From Rhodobacteraceae bacterium Alg231-30 (GTDB lineage: Bacteria; Pseudomonadota; Alphaproteobacteria; Rhodobacterales; Rhodobacteraceae), in NCBI GenBank assembly GCA_900143615.1, contig FREU01000006.1, positions 302,888 through 366,887 on the forward strand: DNA of 64,000 bases, given 5' to 3'. A program made the translations under genes and the position numbers. Below, in pieces: positions 9,110 to 17,679 of the stretch. The notes beneath the pieces are model-generated. The model did no database searches. It worked only from the letters and a program-made list of their open reading frames with translations, and was not told the origin of the DNA. Position 1 is the stretch's first letter. Each line of letters begins with the position of its first letter.

Positions 9110-10213
9110 ATGACTGGACCTCGCTTTACCGACCTCGCCCTTTCGCTACCTGCTACTGTGCCCTTCGTCGGCCCGGAGGCGCAGGAACGCGCCATGCGGC
9201 GCCCATTTGCGGCACGGCTGGGCGCAAATGAGAACATCTTTGGCCCCTCCCCAAAAGCTATCGAGGCGATGCAAAAGGCGGCGGCTGACATTTGGATGTA
9301 TGCTGACCCCGAGAGCCACGAGCTGCGCCACGCTCTGGCAGAGTTTCATGACATTGCACCGCAAAATATTGTGGTGGGAGAAGGCATTGATGGCCTCCTC
9401 GGCTATTTGGTGCGGTTACTGATCGGGAAAGGCGATAGCGTTGTCACCTCTGATGGGGCTTATCCGACATTTAACTACCACGTCGCCGGATTTGGTGGCG
9501 TGCTGCATAAAGTGCCCTACCGTGACGACTCCGAGGACCTTCCAACCCTCCTAAGTAAGGCAGCCGCTGTGGATGCCAAGCTGGTCTATTATGCCAATCC
9601 GGATAACCCTATGGGCACTTGGCAATCCGGTGAAGACATCCTCTCTCAACTTGATAACATCCCTGACGGGTGCGTGCTTTTGTTGGACGAGGCCTATGTC
9701 GAATTGGCTCCAGATGGGACTGCTCCGGAAATCGACATCAATGATCCACGTATTATTCGAATGCGCACGTTTTCAAAAGGTTACGGAATGGCTGGTGCAC
9801 GCGTCGGGTATGCTATGGGACAAACTGATTTCATCCGATCCTTTGAAAAGATCCGAAATCATTTTGGATTAAACCGCGCAGCCCAAGTCGGAGCATTGGC
9901 CGCACTAAAAGACACTGGCTGGCTCGCTGTGACGCGAAATAATATGGCGGCAGCACGAGATACCATCACAGACATCGCCGCCAAGTACGGCTTAGCCGCG
10001 GTACCGTCCGCCACAAATTTTGTAGCCATAGACTGTGGCGGTGATGGCTTGCGCGCCAAAGCTATCTTGGATGGGCTCGTTGCGAGAGGTATTTTTGTTC
10101 GCATGCCGTTCGTCGCCCCGCAAAGCCGCTGCATCCGGATCAGCTGCGGACCTGAAAGAGAACTCGCCTTGTTTGATAAGGCGCTCGAAGCGGTATTAAA
10201 CGATCTTGGCTAG
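9110..10213 (+). CDS. PLP-dependent aminotransferase, histidinol-phosphate aminotransferase-like
   Basis: A fold-type I aminotransferase of about 367 residues. Visible features are LGANENIFGPSP near the N-terminus, NPDNPMG (cofactor-ring asparagine), LLDEAYVE, the Schiff-base lysine in TFSKGYGMAGARVGY, and the C-terminal RISCGP arginine that binds the substrate carboxylate. The ATG at 9110 (MTGPRF) fits the family better than the upstream ATG at 9074. It is not inside a histidine operon, so it may be a HisC paralogue used for aromatic or other amino acids. Confidence 0.8.
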   Translation: MTGPRFTDLALSLPATVPFVGPEAQERAMRRPFAARLGANENIFGPSPKAIEAMQKAAADIWMYADPESHELRHALAEFHDIAPQNIVVGEGIDGLLGYLVRLLIGKGDSVVTSDGAYPTFNYHVAGFGGVLHKVPYRDDSEDLPTLLSKAAAVDAKLVYYANPDNPMGTWQSGEDILSQLDNIPDGCVLLLDEAYVELAPDGTAPEIDINDPRIIRMRTFSKGYGMAGARVGYAMGQTDFIRSFEKIRNHFGLNRAAQVGALAALKDTGWLAVTRNNMAAARDTITDIAAKYGLAAVPSATNFVAIDCGGDGLRAKAILDGLVARGIFVRMPFVAPQSRCIRISCGPERELALFDKALEAVLNDLG

Positions 10214-10287
10214 CAGACACCCGCTCACAAAAATTTTGACTGTAAAATTTTGAAACAGCGGTATCCTTTGGCCAAGGAGCCAAGCCA

Positions 10288-10464
10288 ATGTCCCGCCCGA
10301 TCCAATCTGTTCCGAACTACACGACCACCTGTCTGGTGATGGGTTTTGTGAACTTGCTTTGGATATTTGGCGTGATCTGGGTGATATGGGGCCTGCCAGC
10401 TGTCATGGTGCTAGCGGTCATTCTAAACGCCGGCATCAACAAACTGGGTCGACACATGCGTTAA
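10288..10464 (+). CDS. Small hydrophobic membrane protein, 58 residues
   Basis: An ATG at 10288 opens a 58-codon frame ending in TAA at 10462-10464. AAGGAG at 10274-10279 gives a well-spaced ribosome-binding site. After a polar N-terminus (MSRPIQSVPNYTTT) almost the whole chain is hydrophobic, with one long or two short membrane segments (GFVNLLWIFGVIWVIWGLP, then VMVLAVILNAGI), ending in a basic tail. No family recognised. Its stop overlaps the stop of the convergent aminotransferase: the four bases TTAA serve both genes. Confidence 0.6.
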   Translation: MSRPIQSVPNYTTTCLVMGFVNLLWIFGVIWVIWGLPAVMVLAVILNAGINKLGRHMR

Positions 10465-11657
10465 GCGCGTGCCAAAACCGCAGACGCGGCCTCTATGCCA
10501 CCGCTGCCATGTGGAATGTCCAATGCCACCATACCGGATTGCACCGTGGCAAGCAGGCCTAGAATCATCTGCGCGTTCACATGTCCCATATGTCCAAATC
10601 GAAAGAACCCGTCACTCCCTGGATCATCTTCGGTTGCCATGCCCAGTCCGATTCCCAAAGTCAGACCAGCCTTATCCTGCGTCCAACGTCGTAAGGCCGT
10701 GCCATACGGCGCACCAATACGCAGCGCTGTCACAGCATGGGAGCGCGCAGCAGGGTCCGCAATGTTGAGTTCAAACGGACCTCCCGCTCCCCAAGCTTCA
10801 GAAGCTGCCCAGATAGCTTTGGCCAGAACTTCATGGCGTGCCCAGACGTTTTCGAGGCCTTCATCTTTGATCATGTCCAAAGCGGCGCGCAATCCAAACA
10901 GATGATGTGTTGGTGCCGTACCGCAAAACAATTGGTAATACATCTCGGGCTGTGCACGCCCGCTCCAGTCCCAATAGGAACTCACACGCGGCAACACCTT
11001 TCGAACTTCGGCAGCCTTTTCATTAAAAAACACAAATCCGACCCCAGGTGGTACCATCAGGCCTTTCTGGCAAGCCGCCACCATCACATCTACGCCCCAT
11101 GCATCCATTTCAAACTGATCGCACCCCAACGATGCGATGCAATCGACCATCAACAAAGCAGGGTGTCCTGTTGCATCCATGGCGTAGCGCAACGCTGCAA
11201 TGTCGGACTTTGCCGACGATGACGTGTCTACGTGCACGGCCAAAACGGCTTTGATCTCATGGTTTTTGTCTGCATCCAGCTCAGATGCAATTTTCTCGAC
11301 ATCAATCGAGTTGCGTCGACCAAAGTCCACATACTTGGGTTCGGCTCCCAAACCTTCAGCCATCCCCCCCCAACCGAATCCGAAACGTCCCGTTGCTGGT
11401 ACTAGGATTTTGTCCCCTGGCGCGAGAACGTTTGCCAGAGCGGCCTCCCAAACCCCGTGACCGTTGGCAATGTAGATCGCGACTTCATGCTGCGTTCGCG
11501 CGACCATCTTCAGATCAGGCAATAACCCATAAGTCATTTCCATCAATGCGCCTTCGTAGATATTGGGCGCACCGCGATGCATGGCGCGCAACACTTCCTC
11601 CGGCATGACAGAAGGTCCTGGAATGGCCAAATACGGCCTGCCACGGCTCAGATCCAT
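10461..11657 (-). CDS. Class V aminotransferase (serine-glyoxylate aminotransferase-like)
   Basis: A 398-residue alanine-glyoxylate/serine-glyoxylate aminotransferase family enzyme. It carries the N-terminal IPGPSVMPEEVLRAMHR, the cofactor aspartate in MVDCIASLGCD, and the Schiff-base lysine in AACQKGLMVPPG. In roseobacters such enzymes convert serine plus glyoxylate to hydroxypyruvate plus glycine (serine cycle or photorespiration-type metabolism). The ATG at 11657 follows a GGGGAGAG ribosome-binding site and is preferred over an in-frame ATG at 11678. Substrate assignment is by family resemblance. Confidence 0.85.
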   Translation of the reverse strand: MDLSRGRPYLAIPGPSVMPEEVLRAMHRGAPNIYEGALMEMTYGLLPDLKMVARTQHEVAIYIANGHGVWEAALANVLAPGDKILVPATGRFGFGWGGMAEGLGAEPKYVDFGRRNSIDVEKIASELDADKNHEIKAVLAVHVDTSSSAKSDIAALRYAMDATGHPALLMVDCIASLGCDQFEMDAWGVDVMVAACQKGLMVPPGVGFVFFNEKAAEVRKVLPRVSSYWDWSGRAQPEMYYQLFCGTAPTHHLFGLRAALDMIKDEGLENVWARHEVLAKAIWAASEAWGAGGPFELNIADPAARSHAVTALRIGAPYGTALRRWTQDKAGLTLGIGLGMATEDDPGSDGFFRFGHMGHVNAQMILGLLATVQSGMVALDIPHGSGGIEAASAVLARA

Positions 11658-11759
11658 TTTTGCTCTCCCCTGATGCAACCTTCAGGACACTAGTCATCGC
11701 ATCGCTGCGGTCAATAACTAGCCTACATTCAATCAAGCTTTTCCCTGCACTCGCCCCGC

Positions 11760-13724
11760 TTGGCAGGCACGTCACAGGAATTGCTCTGGTTTTGCATTCT
11801 TTTGCGCTGTAAACGGAACTCAATCGAACCAAAAACAAAGGCTAGTGGTTTGGACAACAAAAACGCTACACCAACTACGGACGCACGCGGTTTATTCCTT
11901 TGGCTCTGGCGCGGATTTCTAAACAATCACAAATGGATCCTCATAGGTGCGGCGCTCCTGATGGTTCTCGAAGGCTCAACTCTGGGCCTCATCAGCTACA
12001 TGATGCAGCCGATGTTTGATTCAGCTTTTGCCAGCGGTGACTCAGCCACTCTGATGAGCATAGGTGTGATATTCGCACTGATTTTTTTTGTTAGAGGTGC
12101 CACCAGCATCGGCCATAAAGTCATGATGGCAACTGTCGCACAAAGGGCGGCAGGTGATCTGCGTAACCAGTTGGTTCAACGTCTTATGCGACAAGACAAT
12201 GCATTCCACCAAATTCACCCACCGGGATACCTAATCCAAAGAGTACAATCGGATGTGGCATCCATCAACGGTGTTTGGGCCTCCTTCATCACAGGGGCAG
12301 GGCGTGATTTTGTTTCGCTAATTTCACTACTTGTTGTTGCCATTAGTATCGACTGGAAATGGACTGTCGTTGCCTGCATTGGTACACCTTTACTGATCCT
12401 GCCCTCGCTAGGGGCGCAACGTTTTGTCCGCCGCCGAGCACGCGAAGCCCGTGATCTTGGTGCAAAACTCGCGATTCTGCTCGACGAAATTTTTCATGGT
12501 ATCGTTCCGACAAAACTGAACCGCCTCGAAGAATATCAGTCGGCAAAATTTCTGAGCTCAACTAAGCGTTTGATCAAAGCGCAAATCAAAGCAACCTTAG
12601 GCACGGCTTCGATTGCCGCAATGGTCGACGTGACCGCAGGCATTGGGTTTTTCTGTGTCTTACTCTACGGCGGAAGCGAAATTGTATCTGGTGAAAAGAC
12701 CGTTGGTCAATTCATGAGCTTTTTCACCGCCCTTGGCATGATGTTTGAACCCTTGCGGCGTTTAGCAGGCCTATCCGGAAAATGGCAAGTCGCTGCCTCT
12801 GCGATCGAACGTCTTAAAGAGCTGTATGAAACCGAACCAAGTATCAAAGACCCCTCAAAACCAATGCCAGCTCCGGAAAGCGTCCCCACAATCTCATTGG
12901 ATCAGGTCAAACTCAGCTATGGCGATACGCCCGTTCTACAAGGCGCAACCTTTGTCGCCGAAGCCGGAAAGACAACAGCCATTGTTGGGGCTTCTGGTGC
13001 CGGGAAATCAACTCTATTCAATGTTTTGACAAGGCTTGTTGATCCGCAATCTGGTGAAACAAAGATTGGAGGCGTCGGAAATCGCTCCATGACTCTAGAA
13101 GAACTGCGAAATCAATTTTCTGTTGTTTCCCAAGATGCAACTTTGTTTGATGAAACGTTGCGCGACAACATCGTACTTGACCATAAGGACATTGATGACG
13201 CGCGCCTTCAGGAAGTGCTCGACGCGGCTCATGTTTCTGAATTTCTTCCTAAGCTCGCAGATGGATTGGAAACACGGGTCGGCCCACGTGGCTCGAACCT
13301 GTCTGGCGGTCAACGGCAACGCGTGGTTATCGCCCGTGCCCTGCTGAGAAACACGCCCATCTTATTGCTCGACGAAGCAACCTCTGCGCTGGATGCACAC
13401 TCGGAAACCCTTGTCCAAGAGGCGCTCGATCGCCTCTCTGTTGGGCGCACAACTTTGGTCATTGCGCATCGGCTCTCGACAGTTCGCGAAGCGGATAAGA
13501 TCGTAGTCATGGACAAGGGCGCCGTCGTTGATCAGGGCACGCATGACGAATTGATCGAAGGCGGAGGCGTTTATGCAGAATTGTATCGCCTTCAATTCAC
13601 CAGCGATGGTGAAACAGCTGAAGCTCTTGCTCTCCAGCCAGTCAGCGCTGCTCAGGCGCCCGCCCAAATTGAACCACAAAAGTCTTTTGTAGGTCGCTTT
13701 TTCTCGCGTCTTGGGCTGAGTTAG
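11760..13724 (+). CDS. ABC transporter, MsbA-like lipid/multidrug exporter
   Basis: A half-size exporter with a fused transmembrane domain (six helices, residues about 55-340) and an ATPase domain. The ATPase has Walker A GASGAGKST, signature LSGGQRQR, Walker B ILLLDEATS and H-loop IAHRLST. It probably flips lipid A core or another lipid across the inner membrane. The first 30 residues look non-coding, and a TTG at 11850 (LDNKNATP) could be the real start. The protein ends in a roughly 40-residue Ala/Gln-rich extension with RFFSRLGLS at the C-terminus. Ends 7 bp from a convergent glycosyltransferase. Confidence 0.85.
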   Translation: MAGTSQELLWFCILLRCKRNSIEPKTKASGLDNKNATPTTDARGLFLWLWRGFLNNHKWILIGAALLMVLEGSTLGLISYMMQPMFDSAFASGDSATLMSIGVIFALIFFVRGATSIGHKVMMATVAQRAAGDLRNQLVQRLMRQDNAFHQIHPPGYLIQRVQSDVASINGVWASFITGAGRDFVSLISLLVVAISIDWKWTVVACIGTPLLILPSLGAQRFVRRRAREARDLGAKLAILLDEIFHGIVPTKLNRLEEYQSAKFLSSTKRLIKAQIKATLGTASIAAMVDVTAGIGFFCVLLYGGSEIVSGEKTVGQFMSFFTALGMMFEPLRRLAGLSGKWQVAASAIERLKELYETEPSIKDPSKPMPAPESVPTISLDQVKLSYGDTPVLQGATFVAEAGKTTAIVGASGAGKSTLFNVLTRLVDPQSGETKIGGVGNRSMTLEELRNQFSVVSQDATLFDETLRDNIVLDHKDIDDARLQEVLDAAHVSEFLPKLADGLETRVGPRGSNLSGGQRQRVVIARALLRNTPILLLDEATSALDAHSETLVQEALDRLSVGRTTLVIAHRLSTVREADKIVVMDKGAVVDQGTHDELIEGGGVYAELYRLQFTSDGETAEALALQPVSAAQAPAQIEPQKSFVGRFFSRLGLS

Positions 13725-13731
13725 AAACGCT

Positions 13732-14412
13732 TTAACGACGATACTCGTCCGCCAATGTCGCCGGAGATGCCCCGGAAAAATATCGCAACAATAGTTTTAG
13801 GTTGCGAGCGCCACGCCGCAACCATCCCTCGGAGCGGTATTTTTCAGCATTTGTAACAGCCAAAGCCTGCAAGGGCTTTAGGTTTCCCTTTAGGGCGCGA
13901 GCGATTGCAACATCTTCCATCAATGGGATGTCCTCATACCCTCCCACGAACTCGTATACATCACGAGAGATAAGGAGACCTTGATCACCATAAGGAAGCC
14001 CAAATAAACGACTCCGGAAATTGGCCCAACCAGCCACGAACCGTCCCGGAAATCCCGACTGATCAAACCTTAGTCGAAAGTAGGCTGCTTGATGCCTCTT
14101 GGCCATATGGGCAGCGACCACATCACTCCAACCCGCCTCCAATTGAGTGTCAGCGTGCAGAAACAGCAGCCATGTGCCTTTGGCCACCTGCCCCCCCAAT
14201 TGTAGCTGCCCCCCACGTGAGGCAGCGCGGCTGAATACATCGGCACCAGCTTCTTTTGCGATTTGCACAGTGTTGTCTTGGGATCCGCCGTCGACCACGA
14301 TCAATTCTCGGATCAAACCGGAATTCACCCCCTCAAACGCCGCTGCCAAGCAGCTTGGCAGTGCTTCTTGCGCATTCAGAGTCGGGATAATAACCGATAT
14401 AGGTGCTCGCAT
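13732..14412 (-). CDS. Family 2 glycosyltransferase, TIGR04283 type
   Basis: A GT-A glycosyltransferase of 226 residues with no membrane anchor. It opens with ISVIIPTLNAQEALP, has VVDGGSQDNTV for UDP-sugar binding, FLHADTQL as the DXD-like site, and a GDQGLLISRDVYEFVGGY acceptor loop. This short form matches the TIGR04283 group, often linked to rSAM/selenodomain or arsenosugar clusters, but no such partner genes are beside it here. Donor and acceptor unknown. Confidence 0.8.
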   Translation of the reverse strand: MRAPISVIIPTLNAQEALPSCLAAAFEGVNSGLIRELIVVDGGSQDNTVQIAKEAGADVFSRAASRGGQLQLGGQVAKGTWLLFLHADTQLEAGWSDVVAAHMAKRHQAAYFRLRFDQSGFPGRFVAGWANFRSRLFGLPYGDQGLLISRDVYEFVGGYEDIPLMEDVAIARALKGNLKPLQALAVTNAEKYRSEGWLRRGARNLKLLLRYFSGASPATLADEYRR

Positions 14413-14483
14413 TCGATCGTCCTGCCCTGTTGCACAGCCCCGTCGCTTCTATATGAAGTTACTGCGCATGAACAGGAAACACT

Positions 14484-15224
14484 ATGGAACACGCACGCAA
14501 GATACTTCGCCTTTCCGGGGCTGACGCTGATACCTTTTTGCAAGGGCTAGTGACAAACGACCTGTCTTCGCTTTCGGACGGGCTGGTCTACGCGGCACTG
14601 CTAACGCCGCAAGGAAAGTACATTGCTGACTTTTTCTTAAGCCGCGATGGAAGTGACATTCTTCTCGATGCCGATGCATCTCAAGCCACCGCGCTGCTCA
14701 CACGTCTTTCAATGTACAAATTACGTGCAAACGTTTCCATTGCAGAGACCGACCTGCACCTGCATCGCGGCCTCGATGCGTGCCCGCAAGATGGCCACAT
14801 CGACCCCCGTCATCCAGCGCTGGGGTGGCGCGCATATCTTGCGACACCTCAAGAGACCAATCTTATCGATTGGGACAGCTTATATGTGGAACACATCGTG
14901 CCAACCTCCGGCGTGGAATTGACTCCGGAAAGCTATATTCTTGAGAACGGCTTTGAGCGCCTTAATGGTGTCGATTTCAAAAAAGGCTGCTACGTCGGAC
15001 AAGAAATCACAGCGCGAATGAAGCACAAAACCGAGCTTCGCAAAGGGTTAACGCGCCTAACTATTCAAGGTGAGGCGCCCGTTGGCACGCCAATTATGCG
15101 CAATAATCGCGACGTCGGTACACTGTTTACCCAAGTCAACGGTCGTGCCCTTGCCTTTGTCCGTTTTGACCGCCTCGGAACAGGGATGACTGCAGGCAGC
15201 GCCGAGTTAAGTACAGACCCTTAG
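14484..15224 (+). CDS. ygfZ: YgfZ/GcvT-domain folate-binding protein
   Basis: A 246-residue tetrahydrofolate-binding protein of the YgfZ family, which assists repair or assembly of certain iron-sulfur enzymes. The diagnostic KGCYVGQE motif is present (about residues 170-177), as are the N-terminal FLQGLVTNDL and the C-terminal barrel. Shorter than E. coli YgfZ (about 326), as is usual for alphaproteobacterial homologues. Divergent from the glycosyltransferase; ends before a bidirectional terminator shared with efp. Confidence 0.88.
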   Translation: MEHARKILRLSGADADTFLQGLVTNDLSSLSDGLVYAALLTPQGKYIADFFLSRDGSDILLDADASQATALLTRLSMYKLRANVSIAETDLHLHRGLDACPQDGHIDPRHPALGWRAYLATPQETNLIDWDSLYVEHIVPTSGVELTPESYILENGFERLNGVDFKKGCYVGQEITARMKHKTELRKGLTRLTIQGEAPVGTPIMRNNRDVGTLFTQVNGRALAFVRFDRLGTGMTAGSAELSTDP

Positions 15225-15270
15225 ACACAGAGCGGTGATCTACTCACCAAGTATCAACATGGACATCAAA

Positions 15271-15300
15271 GAGGCTCGCCAAACACTGGCGAGCCTCAAA
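15271..15300. terminator. Bidirectional terminator between ygfZ and efp
   Basis: GAGGCTCGCCA (15271-15281) and TGGCGAGCCTC (15287-15297) form a perfect 11-bp stem with loop AACAC. CAAA precedes and AAA follows, giving a short T run mainly on the minus (efp) strand. It lies between two convergent genes. Confidence 0.75.
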
Positions 15301-15324
15301 TACTTTCCACCAAGGAACTGAAAC

Positions 15325-15888
15325 TTAGGCGCGCTCAGAATACTCCATGGAATCTGTGTTCACGACGATCATTTCATCCTGCCCCACAAACGGCGGCACC
15401 ATTACTTTAACGCCGTTGTCCAGAATGGCAGGCTTAAAGCTGTTCGCCGCAGTCTGACCTTTGACCACAGGTTCTGTTTCCACAATCTTACAAGTGACTT
15501 TCTGCGGAACCGTCGCATTCAAAGCTTCGCTTTCGTGGAATTCAACAACGATCGTCATGCCGTCTTGCAGAAATGGGCGCCGATCCCCCAACAGTTCCGA
15601 AGGCAGTTCAATCTGTTCATAGGTTTCCGTGTCCATGAACACCAACATGCCATCATTCTCATAGAGGAATTGTTGATCTTTTTGCTCCAGGCGAACACGC
15701 TCGACTTTATCGGCGCTGCGGAACCGCTCGTTGAGTTTGGACCCGTTGCGCAGGTTGCGCAGTTCGACCTGAGCGAACGCCCCTCCCTTGCCGGGTTTGA
15801 CGTGGTCTACTTTAACCGCAGCCCAAAGACCGCCGTTGTGTTCCAGCACATTACCGGGACGAATTTCATTACCATTGATCTTGGACAT
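15325..15888 (-). CDS. efp: Elongation factor P
   Basis: Relieves ribosome stalling at polyproline stretches. The 187-residue protein has the KOW-like N-terminal domain and two OB domains. The ATG at 15888 ([14 protein letters not shown]) gives standard EF-P length; a 36-codon upstream extension is not family-like. The tip residue is Lys34 within VKPGKGGAF, the type modified by EpmA/EpmB in E. coli, rather than the Arg32 type that is rhamnosylated. The modifying enzymes are not in this window. Confidence 0.95.
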   Translation of the reverse strand: MSKINGNEIRPGNVLEHNGGLWAAVKVDHVKPGKGGAFAQVELRNLRNGSKLNERFRSADKVERVRLEQKDQQFLYENDGMLVFMDTETYEQIELPSELLGDRRPFLQDGMTIVVEFHESEALNATVPQKVTCKIVETEPVVKGQTAANSFKPAILDNGVKVMVPPFVGQDEMIVVNTDSMEYSERA

Positions 15889-16105
15889 TTGACAAAACCG
15901 TGACGTATAGGTTGATAGGACGTTTTCCGCTCCTATATAGGCCATCAGGACGGGTGGCAAGGTGGCGCTCATTCGTCCCCTTCGGAACCAGGTCATGCGA
16001 TATATGCATAGATGTTATGCAAATACAGCCTATCCGAATCGGACGAACTACGTCATAAGGAGCGCCACGCCAAAAACACAAGAGCAATAATAAAAGGACG
16101 ACGAG

Positions 16106-16426
16106 ATGAGTGATTTCGTTGACGGAGCGGCTTTTAATAATGAGCAAGGTAACCGCGCTCGCAAGCTGTTTGCAGCCGTCGTTTTGGCTGCACTAGATGA
16201 TGCCATTGCTGACGACAAAAAATATGGCAATGGGCCAGAACAAATTGCTCGCTGGGCACGTTCGCGCGACGGGCGCGAAGTGCTGAGCTGTGCAGGCATT
16301 GACCCCAACGAACGTGTTGTTTCGGGTTTAATGGAATTTGTTTCCAAAGGAGTTCGTACTTCTGTTGCGCTCTCGCGCGAAGAAAGCGAACGTCGCAACG
16401 CAGCTGCTCAGGCCGAAGCCGCCTGA
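16106..16426 (+). CDS. DUF6280 family protein, small soluble
   Basis: A 106-residue protein with no signal peptide or membrane segment. It is predicted helical, ends in an Ala/Glu-rich tail, and contains RARKLFAAVVLAALDDAI and a GREVLSCAGIDP segment. It resembles the DUF6280 proteins common in Rhodobacterales; function unknown. GGACGACGAG before the ATG can serve as ribosome-binding site. Followed by a strong hairpin terminator. Confidence 0.65.
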   Translation: MSDFVDGAAFNNEQGNRARKLFAAVVLAALDDAIADDKKYGNGPEQIARWARSRDGREVLSCAGIDPNERVVSGLMEFVSKGVRTSVALSREESERRNAAAQAEAA

Positions 16427-16452
16427 CGCAAACCCACCCGTTATTGAACAAT

Positions 16453-16483
16453 GGCGCGCCTTTTCAGGCGCGCCGTTCTTTTT
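16453..16483 (+). terminator. Rho-independent terminator after the DUF6280 gene
   Basis: Two copies of the self-complementary GGCGCGCC (16453-16460 and 16467-16474) flank a TTTTCA loop and are followed by GTTCTTTTT. The structure serves the upstream small gene and may also end the convergent transcript. Confidence 0.75.
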
Positions 16484-16511
16484 GCGATAGCCTTAAACAG
16501 ATAGAGAAGCT

Positions 16512-17606
16512 TCAGTCCAAATCATGCGCCGCCAGCGCACGGTGTATCTCACGACGCACAAGCTTGCGCACATTGCGCGTAATCCGCTCGCCAAGTGCGC
16601 CTTGCAGCTCCTGACGGACGATGTCTGAGACCATTTCCCGAAGCATGTCTTCGTCGATCACCGCGCCCTCTTCAGCCGCATCAGCAAGACCGTCCAGGAC
16701 ATCCCCGTGAAGCTCTTCAGCGAACTCCTCTTCCAACTCGACATCAAGTGCATCCAGAATGACATCTTCAACGCCTTCTGGCTCCGGCTCAGGCTGCCAC
16801 GCTGGCGTGCCAATTTCCGTACCGGCATAATCATCATCGCTACTACTGGAGAACTCGCGCTCTGAAGGCAGCTCCTCGGCCTCGCCATCCCGCCAATGGA
16901 CAATTCGCGCACCCAGAACACTTTTGAAATCAAACGGCGTACTTTGCTCCGCCTCATCAAGATCTTCAGTAAAATATTCTTCAGAACCGAGTTGCGCATC
17001 GGGAACACCGCCCCGTTTAAAGCTGCCGCCAATATCCTCGGAAAAATCAGCTGGGCCCTGTGTTTGATCTAAATGGATAGCTTCTTCCTTTGGCTCTGTA
17101 CCGAGCATATCTTCGCTAGCGCCAAGCTCGACATCTTCAATAGTTTCGCTTTGCGATGCTTGATCAAAGGCTTCCTCATCGTCATCATCAGATTCTAGAG
17201 TGAGCGTAGCATCCGCGCGGCCAACCTCTGCTTCACTAATTTCAACCTCGTGAAAATTGGCATCCTGATTGTCCTCGTCATCCAGCGTCAGGCCTTCGTC
17301 CTCCTGAACACCCAACACTTGGTTATCACCCGCACCATCCTGCTCCAAAGGATCGGCGTGTACAGGCACCTCCTCGCCTAACTTCTCAGACGTTTCCTCG
17401 TCTTCTGATTTAGGGGTTTCTGCCACACGCAGCGCGGGCGTTAAGATTAACGCAGAAGGCGTCGCATCCTCAGCGACTTCTGACTCGGTATCCGTCGAAA
17501 CGCTACTCAGCTCAGCTTTCTGGGTTTGAACGCGGTTTTCCGACACGAGCCGACGTATAGACGTCAGCACGTCCTCGATTTCCGAGTTGCTCACTGGTTC
17601 AGACAT
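16512..17606 (-). CDS. PopZ-like acidic protein with DUF2497-type ends
   Basis: A 364-residue, extremely acidic protein. The N-terminus (EIEDVLTSIRRLVSE) matches the short helix of PopZ/DUF2497. Residues about 30-300 are low-complexity and rich in Glu, Asp, Ser and Gln, presumably disordered. The C-terminal about 50 residues form a predicted helical, oligomerising segment (LREMVSDIVRQELQGALG, then RNVRKLVRREIHRAL). Caulobacter PopZ has the same three-part plan and forms a polar condensate anchoring the centromere. Gene order pcm-tolC-this gene on the minus strand also fits. Role as polar organiser is inference; the central region is much longer than in Caulobacter PopZ. Confidence 0.6.
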   Translation of the reverse strand: MSEPVSNSEIEDVLTSIRRLVSENRVQTQKAELSSVSTDTESEVAEDATPSALILTPALRVAETPKSEDEETSEKLGEEVPVHADPLEQDGAGDNQVLGVQEDEGLTLDDEDNQDANFHEVEISEAEVGRADATLTLESDDDDEEAFDQASQSETIEDVELGASEDMLGTEPKEEAIHLDQTQGPADFSEDIGGSFKRGGVPDAQLGSEEYFTEDLDEAEQSTPFDFKSVLGARIVHWRDGEAEELPSEREFSSSSDDDYAGTEIGTPAWQPEPEPEGVEDVILDALDVELEEEFAEELHGDVLDGLADAAEEGAVIDEDMLREMVSDIVRQELQGALGERITRNVRKLVRREIHRALAAHDLD

Positions 17607-17679
17607 TGCATTTTACCACTCTTTCCTCAAAGCGAGTGTAGCGAGACCTGAACCAGCGCACAACAGATACGAAAAATTG

